This document shows, in pieces, positions 8,877 through 17,528 of a stretch of 64,000 nt of DNA (the first letter of the stretch is position 1; each line of letters opens with the position of its first letter). This DNA comes from Pseudomonas huaxiensis. Lineage in GTDB: Bacteria > Pseudomonadota > Gammaproteobacteria > Pseudomonadales > Pseudomonadaceae. Location: NCBI RefSeq assembly GCF_003231275.1, contig NZ_QKVL01000005.1, forward strand, positions 186,001 through 250,000, given 5' to 3'. A model generated the notes under the pieces. It ran no database searches. It had not been told where the DNA came from and was given only the letters and a program-made list of their open reading frames with translations. The position numbers and the translations under genes were made by a program.

Positions 8877-11292
8877 GGGTCACCTCCTGGGCGGCGGGCG
8901 TTTGCACAGTGTCTGCGGCGGACCGCTCGCGCACCGGCAACAGAAAACGCGCCAATGCCGGCAGCAGCACCAGCGCGCCGACCATGTTCCAGACGAACAT
9001 GAAGGCCAGCAGCACGCCCATGTCGGCCTGGAACTTGATGGGCGAGAACATCCAGGTGCCGACGCCGATGGCCAGTGTCACGCCGGTCAGCATCACCACC
9101 TTGCCGGTGGACACCAGGGCGCGGTAATACGCCTCGGAAAGACTGGCGCCCTGGCGCAAATGGCCGAGCAGGATGCTCATCACGTACAGCGCGTAATCGA
9201 CCCCGATACCAACACCCAGGGCGATCACCGGCAGCGTGGCGACCTTGACCCCGATACCGAGCCAGACCATCAGCGCCTCGCACAGAATGGACGTGAGCAT
9301 CAGCGGGATCACCGCACACACGGTGGCGCGCCAGGAGCGGAAGGTCACCAGGCAGAGCAGGATCACCGCCCCGTAGACCCAGAACAGCATCTCGCGGTTG
9401 GCCTCGCGCACGACGATATTGGTGGCCGCCTCGATCCCGGCATTGCCGGCGGCGAGCAGGAATTTCACCTCATCGGTGTTGTTGGCCGCAGCGAATCCTT
9501 CGACATGCTCGACCAGCCGGGTCAGGGTTTCGGCCTTGTGGTCGCTGAGGTAGACGTACAGCGTCAGCAGGCTGCAGGACTCGTTGTACAAACCGCGTGG
9601 CGCGCTGGCGGTGATCATGTTGAGCATCGCCTGGTTGTTCTGCAGCTCGTACCATTTCGGGTTGCCTTCGGACAACCCGACCAGCATCCGTCGATTGAGC
9701 AGCGCCAGCGAGTTGGTCGAGTCCACGCCCGGCAGGCTGCGCAGTTGCCAGTCCAGTTCATCGACCTTGCGCAGCACGTCGTAGCGGGCGCAGGCACCGG
9801 CAGGCGTCTGCACCATGACCGCGAACAGGTCGCTGCTGGCACCGTAGGCCTGGGTCATGAAGGCGTCGTCACGGTTGTAGCGCGAGTCGGCGCGCAGCTC
9901 CGGCGCGCCGGCATCGAGGTCGCCGATGGCCAGGTGCAGGCTGACCAGAAAACCGAGCACGGCCATGACCAGGCTGACGCCGATGCACAGCGTCGCCCAC
10001 GGCTTGCGGGTGAACAGGTCGAGAAAACGCCAGAACGGATGGCGCGCCTTGCCGCTCTCCTCGGCACGTTCGCTGCGCAGGCTGAGTTCGGCGGCACGTG
10101 GACTGACGCCGACATACGACAGCAGCACCGGCAGCAAGATGAGGTTGGTGAAAATCAGCACCGCCACGCCAATGCTGGCGATGATCGCCAGGTCCTGGAT
10201 GACCTTGATCTGGATGATCATCAGCACAGCAAAACCCACGGCATCGCAGAGCAACGCGGTAAGCCCGGCCAGGAACAGGCGGCGGAAGGTGAAGCGCGCC
10301 GCCACCACGCGGTGCATGCCGCGACCGATGTCCTGCATGATGCCGTTCATCTTCTGCGCGCCGTGGCTCATGCCGATGGCGAACACCAGGAACGGCACCA
10401 GCACCGAATAGGGGTCGAGCTGGAAGCCCAGCAACGGCAGCAAGCCCAGTTGCCAGACCACCGCCACCAGCGAACAGGCCACCACCAGCAAGGTGCTGCG
10501 CACGCAACGGGTGTAGGCGTAGAGCACCGCGGTGGTGATCAGGATGGCCACGGCGAAGAACAGCAGAATTTGCTGCAGCCCTTCGATCAGGTCGCCGACT
10601 TTCTTGGCGAAGCCGGTGATGTGGATGTCGACGCTATCGCCCTGGAACTTCGCCCGCAAGGCTTCAAGGCGCTCGGACAGCACCGCGTAGTCCAGCGCCT
10701 GGCCGTCAGGGGTGCGCGCCAGCAACGGCACATAAATGATGCTGGAGCGCTGGTCGAACGCCACCAGTTGGCCGATCTCGTTGGACACCTGCACATTGCG
10801 CCGCAGTTCGCCCAGAGACTTCGGGCTGCCGTCATAGTCGTCGGGGATCACCGGGCCGCCGTCCAGGCCGTCCTCGGTGACCGAGACCCAGCGGGTTGCC
10901 GGGGTCCACAGCGATTTCATGTAGGCACGGTCGACACCCGGCAGCAGGTAGATCTGCTCGCTGAGGGCCTGCAGCGTGCGCAGGTAGCCGGCGTCATAGA
11001 TATCGCCCTTGGGATTCGCCACAGCAATGCGCAAGGCATTGCCCAGGCCCGACAACTCCTGCTGCCGTTCCAGGTAATTGGCGATATAGGGATGCCCGGT
11101 CGGGATCATCTTTTCGAAGCTGGCATTGAGTTCCAGGCGTGCCGACTGCCAGCCCAGCAGGACGGTGGTCAGCAGGCACAGCAGCAAGACCCAGTGGCGA
11201 TGGTTGAACAGGGCCCGCTCGACCAGCGAGCCGGAGCGTGGATCGAACGCCTCCGGGCCGCTGGGGGCGGGAGGGCGACTTGCGCAATTCAT
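8869..11292 (-). CDS. RND-superfamily transporter (MMPL / COG1033 type)
   Basis: An 807-residue inner-membrane protein with the RND duplicated layout: one N-terminal helix, a large periplasmic loop, about five helices, then the same again. The second half carries the conserved GVGIGVDYALY helix. It is much shorter than tripartite HAE1 drug pumps and fits the MMPL/COG1033 group, whose members move lipids, hopanoids or sterol-like molecules. Start chosen at the ATG at 11292, eight bases after GGAG and five after the Ycf48-like stop. It belongs to the DUF1302-DUF1329-Ycf48-RND block, a set found together in hydrophobic-compound (for example steroid) catabolic clusters. Substrate and direction are unknown. 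Confidence 0.88.
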   Translation of the reverse strand: MNCASRPPAPSGPEAFDPRSGSLVERALFNHRHWVLLLCLLTTVLLGWQSARLELNASFEKMIPTGHPYIANYLERQQELSGLGNALRIAVANPKGDIYDAGYLRTLQALSEQIYLLPGVDRAYMKSLWTPATRWVSVTEDGLDGGPVIPDDYDGSPKSLGELRRNVQVSNEIGQLVAFDQRSSIIYVPLLARTPDGQALDYAVLSERLEALRAKFQGDSVDIHITGFAKKVGDLIEGLQQILLFFAVAILITTAVLYAYTRCVRSTLLVVACSLVAVVWQLGLLPLLGFQLDPYSVLVPFLVFAIGMSHGAQKMNGIMQDIGRGMHRVVAARFTFRRLFLAGLTALLCDAVGFAVLMIIQIKVIQDLAIIASIGVAVLIFTNLILLPVLLSYVGVSPRAAELSLRSERAEESGKARHPFWRFLDLFTRKPWATLCIGVSLVMAVLGFLVSLHLAIGDLDAGAPELRADSRYNRDDAFMTQAYGASSDLFAVMVQTPAGACARYDVLRKVDELDWQLRSLPGVDSTNSLALLNRRMLVGLSEGNPKWYELQNNQAMLNMITASAPRGLYNESCSLLTLYVYLSDHKAETLTRLVEHVEGFAAANNTDEVKFLLAAGNAGIEAATNIVVREANREMLFWVYGAVILLCLVTFRSWRATVCAVIPLMLTSILCEALMVWLGIGVKVATLPVIALGVGIGVDYALYVMSILLGHLRQGASLSEAYYRALVSTGKVVMLTGVTLAIGVGTWMFSPIKFQADMGVLLAFMFVWNMVGALVLLPALARFLLPVRERSAADTVQTPAAQEVTHA

Positions 11293-11297
11293 GAGGG

Positions 11298-12398
11298 TCA
11301 CTCCGAAGCGGAAACAGCGGGCGGCGCGACGCGCGAAAGCCCGGTAAAGCCGGCGAACACCAGGCTGCCATCGGCGGCCTGGATAGCGGCCGACACCGGT
11401 TTGCGCAGCGGCTCGAAGACAGCGGCAAAGCCGTCGGGCGAGCTGGCGAACAAGCCGCCCGCCTGGTTGGCCAGCAGCACGCTGCCGTCGCCCAGGGTGA
11501 TGGCGTCGCTGAAGGACACCGCGGCCAACGCCGGCAGGGCTTCAGCCTCTGGCGCATCGGCGGCGAGGACGAAGGCATTGCCCTTGAGCCCACCGATCAG
11601 CAGTGCGCCATCGCCCCGGGGGGCCAGGGTGAACAGGCTGCCGCTGTAGGGGCTGGGCAGCGGATGGAAGTCCTCGCCGTCGGCGGAACGGGCCAGGTAA
11701 CCCTGCTCGCCGGCCAATACCCAGGCATCACCCTGGCGAGCGACCGCGTACAGGTGCAGGCCCTCCGGGTTGTCGATCCGGCCCATCAGCGAATGCCAAT
11801 GGTTGCCGCCGTCGGTGCTGCGCATGGCCAGGCCATAGGCACCGACAACCAGCACGTTGGCGGCATCGCTGGCAGCGATGGCCAGAAACGGTTTGTCCGG
11901 TTGTTCTGCGGCGATGCGTTGCGCGGTGTCCAGGCGCAACTGCGCCGCCGCCTCATCCGCCGCGCCGGGCAAGGCACGGCTGGCCTCTTCCAGCTCCAGT
12001 CGAGCGGCTTCCCGGCCGTCCAGTTGCAAGGCCCAGCTTTCGCCGCCGTCGCGGGTCGCCAGCACCACCCCGGCATGCCCCACCGCCCACCCACTGCGCG
12101 CATCGGCGAACTGCACGGCGGTCAGGCCCACCGAGACCGGCACCGGCACCTGCCGCCATTGCCGGCCATTGTCATCGGACAGCAGGACCAACCCGCGCTC
12201 GCCCACCGCCACCAGCCGTTCGCCAGCCCGGGCCAGCGCGGTGTACACCGCCCTTTGCGGGTTCGGCACCTGGCTCGCCGGGCTCTCCAGCACATCGCCT
12301 ACCTTCAGGCGGTGCACCGACGCCTGGGCGAAGCACTGCGACGCCATCGGCAAGGCGAGGGCCAGCAACAGGCCGCTCAACTGAAGCACTCTGTTCAT
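11298..12398 (-). CDS. Ycf48/BNR-repeat-like periplasmic protein
   Basis: A 366-residue protein with a clear signal peptide (about residues 1-24, ending QCFA) followed by repeated beta-propeller-type blades with motifs such as GWAVGHAGVVLATRDGG and AMRSTDGGNHW. This is the pattern of the photosystem II assembly factor Ycf48 family, which in non-photosynthetic bacteria is often found beside RND permeases. GAGGT precedes the ATG. Sandwiched between the DUF1329 and RND genes, it is probably a periplasmic assembly or adaptor partner of the transporter; that role is inference from context. Confidence 0.83.
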   Translation of the reverse strand: MNRVLQLSGLLLALALPMASQCFAQASVHRLKVGDVLESPASQVPNPQRAVYTALARAGERLVAVGERGLVLLSDDNGRQWRQVPVPVSVGLTAVQFADARSGWAVGHAGVVLATRDGGESWALQLDGREAARLELEEASRALPGAADEAAAQLRLDTAQRIAAEQPDKPFLAIAASDAANVLVVGAYGLAMRSTDGGNHWHSLMGRIDNPEGLHLYAVARQGDAWVLAGEQGYLARSADGEDFHPLPSPYSGSLFTLAPRGDGALLIGGLKGNAFVLAADAPEAEALPALAAVSFSDAITLGDGSVLLANQAGGLFASSPDGFAAVFEPLRKPVSAAIQAADGSLVFAGFTGLSRVAPPAVSASE

Positions 12399-12455
12399 AT
12401 CTACCTCGAATCCAGTCCTGGGCGGGAGAGCGACGCGCGCCCTCCCCTCGGCTCA

Positions 12456-13820
12456 TCAGCGCACGCCGCGTCCGGCCATGGCTGCCGGGGAAAACTCGGC
12501 GGCCTTGTAGCGATCGACGATGGCGTATTGCTGGTCCTTGCCGGTGTAGAGGTTCTGGATAAACCAGGCCCCGGACACCAGGTCGTAGAAGCCCGAGGAC
12601 AACTGCGCCACGGCCGGCAGGTCAGGCATCACCGACGGCAGCGACCAGAGGGTCTTGGCCAGTTGGCCATTGGCGTCCCAACGATCGCCGAGCATCGCCT
12701 GCCAGGTGTCCTCGTCGAGGTAGTAACGGCCCTTCGGCAACTGGTGGCGCTTGCCCGGTGCCAGGTCGGCTTCCACCACCCAGACGCGGTGCAGTTCCCA
12801 GCGCACGTAGTCGGGATTGAGGTGGTGCTTGGCGAACAGGTCTTCGGGCTTCGCGGCGGTCTGGATCTTGTTGGTGTTGTAGGGGATGTACATCTCCTGC
12901 TTGCCCACCAGCTTCCAGTCGAAGCGGTCCATACGGCCCTGGAACACGCTGAGTTCATCGAACGACATGACCCCGGCGGTGGCCGGCGTCGGCGTGTCGC
13001 AACAGGCGTTGGGCAACTTGCGCACACGGCGTTGGCCGGTGAGGTAGACGTGGGCCTGGGACTTGTCGCCGTTGATGTTGGTGCGACCCATGATCTGCTC
13101 GCCCGCGCGCAGCGCCGGACCGACGTTGAGCAGGCGGAACAGCCAGTAGTCGCCATCGAAACTGGCGGCGTTGCCATCCGGGTAGTAGTACGGCATCTCC
13201 TGGATGGCCTTGCCGTCAGTGGTCATCACCTGGGCGCCGTCGGCGGTCATCAGGTAGTGGCGGAAGTCCATGGCCAGCGAGGTGCCGCGCCAGTTCAACA
13301 GGTGGTTCCACATCGCTTCCGCGCCATTTTTCGGCAGCGGGAACGGAATACCGCCATAGGCGTTTTCCGGTACCGGTCCGGCGCTGCTGTCCACCAGCCT
13401 GGCCTCGCGGGCGTTCTTCAGGGTGTTGTCATAGACCCATTGCGGCGCGGCGGCAGTGCGGCGGGTCGGGTAGACGTCAATGCGGTAGCTTTCCGGGTAG
13501 CGCTTGAACATGGCCTTGGTGCCATCGCTGAGCTTGCCGGCGTACTGGTCCAGGTTCTTCGCGGTGATGCTGTACAGCGGCTTGTCGGCGGTAAAGGGAT
13601 CGCTGCGCTTGCCGCCCTGTTTGAAGGACGGGTCCACCTTGGTGTAGCCGCCGTCCCAGGCCGGAATGCTGCCGTCGGCGTTGCCGGCACGCTCGGCGCC
13701 CATGGGCGTCAGTTGCTTGCCGAGGTCATCGGGGCTGGCGGCCTGGGCCGGTTGCAGGCTCAGGGCCGCGGCGCCGAGCACGGCGACGCAGAAGGTCTTG
13801 AGAGAAAAAGGCAAGGTCAT
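12456..13820 (-). CDS. DUF1329 exported protein
   Basis: A 454-residue protein with a signal peptide (about residues 1-27, ending PAQA) and the typical DUF1329 start of the mature chain (LGKQLTPMGAERAGN then PAWDGG). The family is described as having a fold related to lipoprotein-localisation proteins, and its genes almost always accompany DUF1302 genes. I see no lipobox Cys near the cleavage site. AGGGG precedes the ATG, which lies 10 bases after the DUF1302 stop. A periplasmic carrier of a hydrophobic ligand between the DUF1302 barrel and the RND protein is a reasonable but unproven role. Confidence 0.87.
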   Translation of the reverse strand: MTLPFSLKTFCVAVLGAAALSLQPAQAASPDDLGKQLTPMGAERAGNADGSIPAWDGGYTKVDPSFKQGGKRSDPFTADKPLYSITAKNLDQYAGKLSDGTKAMFKRYPESYRIDVYPTRRTAAAPQWVYDNTLKNAREARLVDSSAGPVPENAYGGIPFPLPKNGAEAMWNHLLNWRGTSLAMDFRHYLMTADGAQVMTTDGKAIQEMPYYYPDGNAASFDGDYWLFRLLNVGPALRAGEQIMGRTNINGDKSQAHVYLTGQRRVRKLPNACCDTPTPATAGVMSFDELSVFQGRMDRFDWKLVGKQEMYIPYNTNKIQTAAKPEDLFAKHHLNPDYVRWELHRVWVVEADLAPGKRHQLPKGRYYLDEDTWQAMLGDRWDANGQLAKTLWSLPSVMPDLPAVAQLSSGFYDLVSGAWFIQNLYTGKDQQYAIVDRYKAAEFSPAAMAGRGVR

Positions 13821-13830
13821 GAACGTCCCC

Positions 13831-15510
13831 TCAGAATGTTGTTTTAACCGAGAAGGCCAGGTAGTCCCGGTCTTTCAGTGCTTGTTTGAAGGTGAACTGC
13901 GACAGCGAATTGAGGTTGGTGTCCTCGGGGCCGTAGTAGTGGGTGTAGGTCAGGCCGAAGGTGACCCGGTCGAGGTAGGTGGCGGTGACGCCGATATTCA
14001 TATCGCCACCGCGGTCGGGGCCGAAACTGCCGACCACCGCCGACTTGCCCATGGGGAAGTAGCTGATGCCCAGCGGTACGCTGAGGTCGATGCCGGGGAA
14101 CAACTGGCGATACGTCGGGGTGTAGACCAGCTTGAGGCCGACGCCATCGTCGGTGGCGCCGGGGTCCAGCGCGGCGCGGTTCTTGGTCACGCTGAGCAGA
14201 CGGTTCCAGGCGACCTCGCCCACCAGACTGGCTTCGTTGGCGACAAACGACGGGCCCAGCGAGGCGATCATGTTCAGGTTCAGGTGCGCGGTGCGGCCGA
14301 CGGCATACAGCGGATGGTCGTCGTTGTCCGCGACCATGCCCGGCGTGACGGTCTGGCCGTTGGACACCAGCGGCATGTTCCAGCGCATCGACGCCTCACC
14401 GGCGAAGCTGAATTCATCGAGGCTGGTGGCGAAGCTGGCGCCCAGCGCACGGATATTTTCCGGGTACACCCAGTAGTACTCGCCGATCTGCCCGGTGGCG
14501 AAGTTCGGGCCGGTGGCGTTGGGTTTCAGGTACAGCTTGGGCGACTTGTCGTGGTACTGGATCGCATACAGACCGTACTCGACGGTATCCGCGGTGTAGC
14601 GCAACTGCAGGCCGCCCTGCCCCGAGCTTTTCGCTTCCTTGTCGTTACCGTGGAAGAACGCCGCCGGGCTGTTCGGGTTGCCACCGAGGAACGCCGGGAA
14701 CGGTGCGCCGGTAATCAGCCGCTCGTTGCCTTGGCCGATGGTGTCGCTGACCGAGAAATAACTGCCAGCCCCCGGCAGCCGGGTTTCTTCCCACTCGAAC
14801 TGGTAGTAGGCGCCGAGCGATAGCGCGTCGGTCAGTTGGAAGGTGCCGGAGAGCTGGCTGACCGGGCGAGTGATTTCCTTGAACTGGGTGTTGGGCACCG
14901 ACACGGCCTTGACCACGTCCACCGGCGCCATGCCGCCGGCAATGCCGTTGGCGCCGAAGAACAGGCTCTCGCCCCAGATCAGCCCGTGACGACCGAGCCG
15001 CACCGAGGCGGCGCGGTCCGCCACATCACCGTTCCAGTACACGAACGCATCCAGCAGTTCGGCATCGCCGCCGTGCAGGTGACGGGTGTCGTCGCTGAAC
15101 TGGTCATACGCCACCGAGCGCACGTTGGCCCGGGACGGATCATTGTTGTCGTTGTCCTTCTGGTACTCGTTGTCGAACCAGCCGGCGCCGCTGAACCGCG
15201 CGCCGAAATCGCGGTAACCGATATCCAGTTCGGAGAGGATGTCCAGGCGATTGGAGATCAGGCCCTTGTTGAAATTGCGGTCACCGTCGTCCTGGTTCAG
15301 GGCGACCTGGCCAGTGGTGAGTTTGCTGCTCTGGTCCTGGGTGCGCCAGGCGGCGCTGTACTTGAGTGTGTTGTCCCAGCGCAGGCTCAGGTCCGGGTTG
15401 CCGGTCTGGATCTCGAACGCCTGGGCGGACGGAAGACCGACGACCAGCGCCGCTGCGAGCGTCAGGGTGAAGGGCGCACGCCGCGATGCGGCGATGGAGC
15501 GAATAGCCAT
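13831..15510 (-). CDS. DUF1302 outer-membrane beta-barrel protein
   Basis: A 559-residue protein with a signal peptide (about residues 1-31, ending AQA) and many alternating hydrophobic/aromatic strands. It ends in a C-terminal Phe (VKTTF), the usual barrel-insertion signal. The early segments GNPDLSLRWDNTLKYS and GDRNFNKGLISNRLDIL are typical of DUF1302. It is the first gene of the eleven-gene leftward operon, with AGAGGG upstream of the ATG. The 399-base divergent control region to its right contains two regulator sites. Its inferred role is an outer-membrane channel or receptor for a hydrophobic substrate, acting with DUF1329 and RND partners. Confidence 0.88.
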   Translation of the reverse strand: MAIRSIAASRRAPFTLTLAAALVVGLPSAQAFEIQTGNPDLSLRWDNTLKYSAAWRTQDQSSKLTTGQVALNQDDGDRNFNKGLISNRLDILSELDIGYRDFGARFSGAGWFDNEYQKDNDNNDPSRANVRSVAYDQFSDDTRHLHGGDAELLDAFVYWNGDVADRAASVRLGRHGLIWGESLFFGANGIAGGMAPVDVVKAVSVPNTQFKEITRPVSQLSGTFQLTDALSLGAYYQFEWEETRLPGAGSYFSVSDTIGQGNERLITGAPFPAFLGGNPNSPAAFFHGNDKEAKSSGQGGLQLRYTADTVEYGLYAIQYHDKSPKLYLKPNATGPNFATGQIGEYYWVYPENIRALGASFATSLDEFSFAGEASMRWNMPLVSNGQTVTPGMVADNDDHPLYAVGRTAHLNLNMIASLGPSFVANEASLVGEVAWNRLLSVTKNRAALDPGATDDGVGLKLVYTPTYRQLFPGIDLSVPLGISYFPMGKSAVVGSFGPDRGGDMNIGVTATYLDRVTFGLTYTHYYGPEDTNLNSLSQFTFKQALKDRDYLAFSVKTTF

Positions 15511-15691
15511 CGAACTAACCCTCTTTTATTGTTTTTGTTGGCATTTTTTCTCTGCCACCACCGGCCGGTAAGGCAGCCGGACCGGTACGGTCGAAATGCC
15601 GAGGTGGCGCCATCCGGCGGGATAGACCGGGCGACGGGCACAGGTTGACTTGAGCCGCGGGCTCTGACTAATCGCTTGTCGGGATGTGACC

Positions 15692-15712
15692 TATCGAGCA
15701 GCGCGATACCTG
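15692..15712. promoter_or_regulatory. LysR (NodD-type) operator, site A
   Basis: The site reads ATCG-N7-CGATACCTG (ATCG at 15693-15696, CGATACCTG at 15704-15712) and contains the ATC-N9-GAT inverted core known for NodD-type LysR regulators. It lies about 180 bases upstream of the DUF1302 start and 200 upstream of the divergent LysR gene. Three further copies with the same spacing follow at 15771, 17351 and 20290. Confidence 0.65.
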
Positions 15713-15770
15713 AAACGCGCTGTTACACCGGGCGTGAGCGGCCGGATCCATCACCAACCGGGATGCCTGG

Positions 15771-15791
15771 CATCGGCAATCGCGATACCTG
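15771..15791. promoter_or_regulatory. LysR (NodD-type) operator, site B
   Basis: Same form, CATCG-N7-CGATACCTG, in the same divergent intergenic region as site A and 79 bases from it. The rest of 15511-15909 holds no gene; it is the control region for the DUF1302 operon (leftward) and the first LysR gene (rightward). Confidence 0.68.
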
Positions 15792-15909
15792 TGCGGCGGG
15801 CCATGGCGCCGGGCGTTTGCCGGTTTTCAGGAGAGGACGGGGATTGACGCCGCAAGGGTGCGACGGGAAGGTATCGACAAAACAACTACAAGAACCGTGA
15901 GCCATCACC

Positions 15910-16848
15910 ATGCGTTTTCACCACCTGGATCTCAATCTCCTGGTCGCGCTAGATGTGCTGCTGGAAGAGCAGAACATCACCCGCACCGCCGAACGCCTGC
16001 ACATGACCCAATCGGCCACCAGCGGTGTGCTGGGCCGCCTGCGAACGTTCTTCGAAGACGAATTGCTGGTGCAGGTCGGGCGCAAGATGCAGCCCACACC
16101 CTATGCGCTGGAACTGGCGGGGCCGGTGCGTGAAGTGCTGCTGACCATCCGCTCGTCGATCACCGCCAGACCGGTGTTCGACCCTGCCAGCAGCAAGCGG
16201 CATTTTCGCCTGGTGACCTCGGATTACCTGATCAGCGTGCTGTTTGCCCAGGTCATTCAGAAGATCCACCAGCAAGCGCCACACATCACCTTCGAGATCA
16301 TCAGCCCCGGCGACAACAGTGGCGAGCTGCTGATGCGCGGCGAGGTGGACATGATGATTGTCCCCGAGCGCTACATCATCGATGACCATCCCGCGCAGTT
16401 GCTGTTCGAGGAAGACCATGTCTGCGTGGTATGGCGCGATAACCCTGCCGTCGGCGACAGCCTGACGCTGGAGCAGTACCTGGAGATGGGGCACATCTCG
16501 GTGGGCTTCGGCCGCAACCGGCACCTCAGCATCGAGGACTGGATCATGAACCAGTACGGCGTCAACCGCCGGCTGGAGGTAATCAGCAACGACTTCAACA
16601 CCCTGCCACAGTTGTTGGTGGGCACCCCTCGCCTGGCGACCATGCACCGCCGCCTGGCCCGGCTCTATGCGCGCTACCTGCCGCTGCGCATCCTGCCCAC
16701 GCCGATGGAAATTCCGGTGATGCGCGAATTCATGCTGTGGCACCGGAGCATGGAGGGCGACCCCATGCACCGTTGGTTGCGCGAGCGCATTCGCGACTGC
16801 ATCCAGCGCATCGACCAGCAGGAAGGCGACTGGCTGGCAACCGGCTGA
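15910..16848 (+). CDS. LysR-family regulator (NodD-like), first copy
   Basis: A 312-residue LysR regulator. The N-terminal winged helix-turn-helix spans about residues 7-65 (LDLNLLVALDVLLEEQNITR, TAERLHMTQSATSG). A C-terminal effector domain follows. The LDLNLLVAL start and TQSATS recognition helix are typical of the NodD/NahR/LinR branch, which responds to aromatic effectors. It is divergent from the DUF1302 operon with two NodD-type sites between them, so it likely controls that operon and itself. A second LysR gene at 19309-20238 has a very similar DNA-binding domain, so the two may share sites. Confidence 0.88.
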   Translation: MRFHHLDLNLLVALDVLLEEQNITRTAERLHMTQSATSGVLGRLRTFFEDELLVQVGRKMQPTPYALELAGPVREVLLTIRSSITARPVFDPASSKRHFRLVTSDYLISVLFAQVIQKIHQQAPHITFEIISPGDNSGELLMRGEVDMMIVPERYIIDDHPAQLLFEEDHVCVVWRDNPAVGDSLTLEQYLEMGHISVGFGRNRHLSIEDWIMNQYGVNRRLEVISNDFNTLPQLLVGTPRLATMHRRLARLYARYLPLRILPTPMEIPVMREFMLWHRSMEGDPMHRWLRERIRDCIQRIDQQEGDWLATG

Positions 16849-16888
16849 ACTGCACTGATCACGGCGCCAGCGTCGGACTGGCGTTCGC

Positions 16889-17266
16889 CTATCCCGCGGT
16901 GCGGGTGCCGTGGAACGACGCGATTCGCCACCCCGCCTCATCCCGTGTCCAGACTTGCGTGGCAAACCCCTCGGCGCGCACCGGCTCGCCACCTCCGCGC
17001 TTTTGCAGCAGGTTGCATTGCGGCCCGCTCATCAACGCCAGGCTGTCGCCAAACAGACGCACCACCAGCTCACCCCGCTCCACCGCCAGGTAGCGCACCG
17101 CCTGGCGGGCATAGTCCAGGTACTGCGCCTTGTCCTGCACCAGCCCGGTGGTGTGGACATACAGCAGTTCATCGGCAAACAGGCTGTCGAGCCGGGCATG
17201 GTCTTCTTCGACCAAGGCGCGCTGGCGTTCGGTTTCCAGACGCAGGAGGTCATCAACGGTATTCAT
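16889..17266 (-). CDS. SnoaL-like / DUF4440 NTF2-fold protein
   Basis: A 125-residue protein with the NTF2-like cone fold pattern: an N-terminal helix (LLRLETERQRALVEEDHARL), then DSLFADELLYVHTTG, and a C-terminal strand pair ending WTRDEAGWRIASFHGTR. Families with this fold include ketosteroid isomerases, polyketide cyclases, dehydratases and many with no known reaction. Start chosen at the ATG at 17266 because AGGA is eight bases away; the ATG two codons earlier is too close. It is divergent from the amidohydrolase gene and shares the regulator site at 17351, so it probably belongs to the same pathway. Confidence 0.78.
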   Translation of the reverse strand: MNTVDDLLRLETERQRALVEEDHARLDSLFADELLYVHTTGLVQDKAQYLDYARQAVRYLAVERGELVVRLFGDSLALMSGPQCNLLQKRGGGEPVRAEGFATQVWTRDEAGWRIASFHGTRTAG

Positions 17267-17350
17267 GGGCATTTTCCTTGCGGGGTGATTGGGAGGCGCA
17301 TCCTCACCTCACCCTCGCCCTGGGGAAAAATCGCCAATCCCCATGCCTGC

Positions 17351-17371
17351 CATCGCCACTCCCGATACCTG
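17351..17371. promoter_or_regulatory. LysR (NodD-type) operator, site C
   Basis: CATCG-N7-CGATACCTG again, in the 262-base divergent region between the SnoaL-like gene (leftward) and the amidohydrolase (rightward). Like site B it is preceded by GCCTG. Confidence 0.66.
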
Positions 17372-17528
17372 CTTCGGTCCGCCGCTGTATTTCTCCCTCG
17401 CCCAGGCGCTGCGCGGCTTGTCGCCAGCTATCAACGGCGTCGATGGTTGGCCATCGACAGCATCTGATGGTGCACCCAAGGACTGGCGCCCTAGCCTGCG
17501 GAAAAACAAGACGAGGAGATTCCCAACC

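Noticed and set aside
8875..11649. Very long open frame (924 codons) on the plus strand opposite the RND and Ycf48-like genes
   Set aside because: High-GC shadow of real minus-strand genes; no family features, rich in His/Gln/Arg, no ribosome site.
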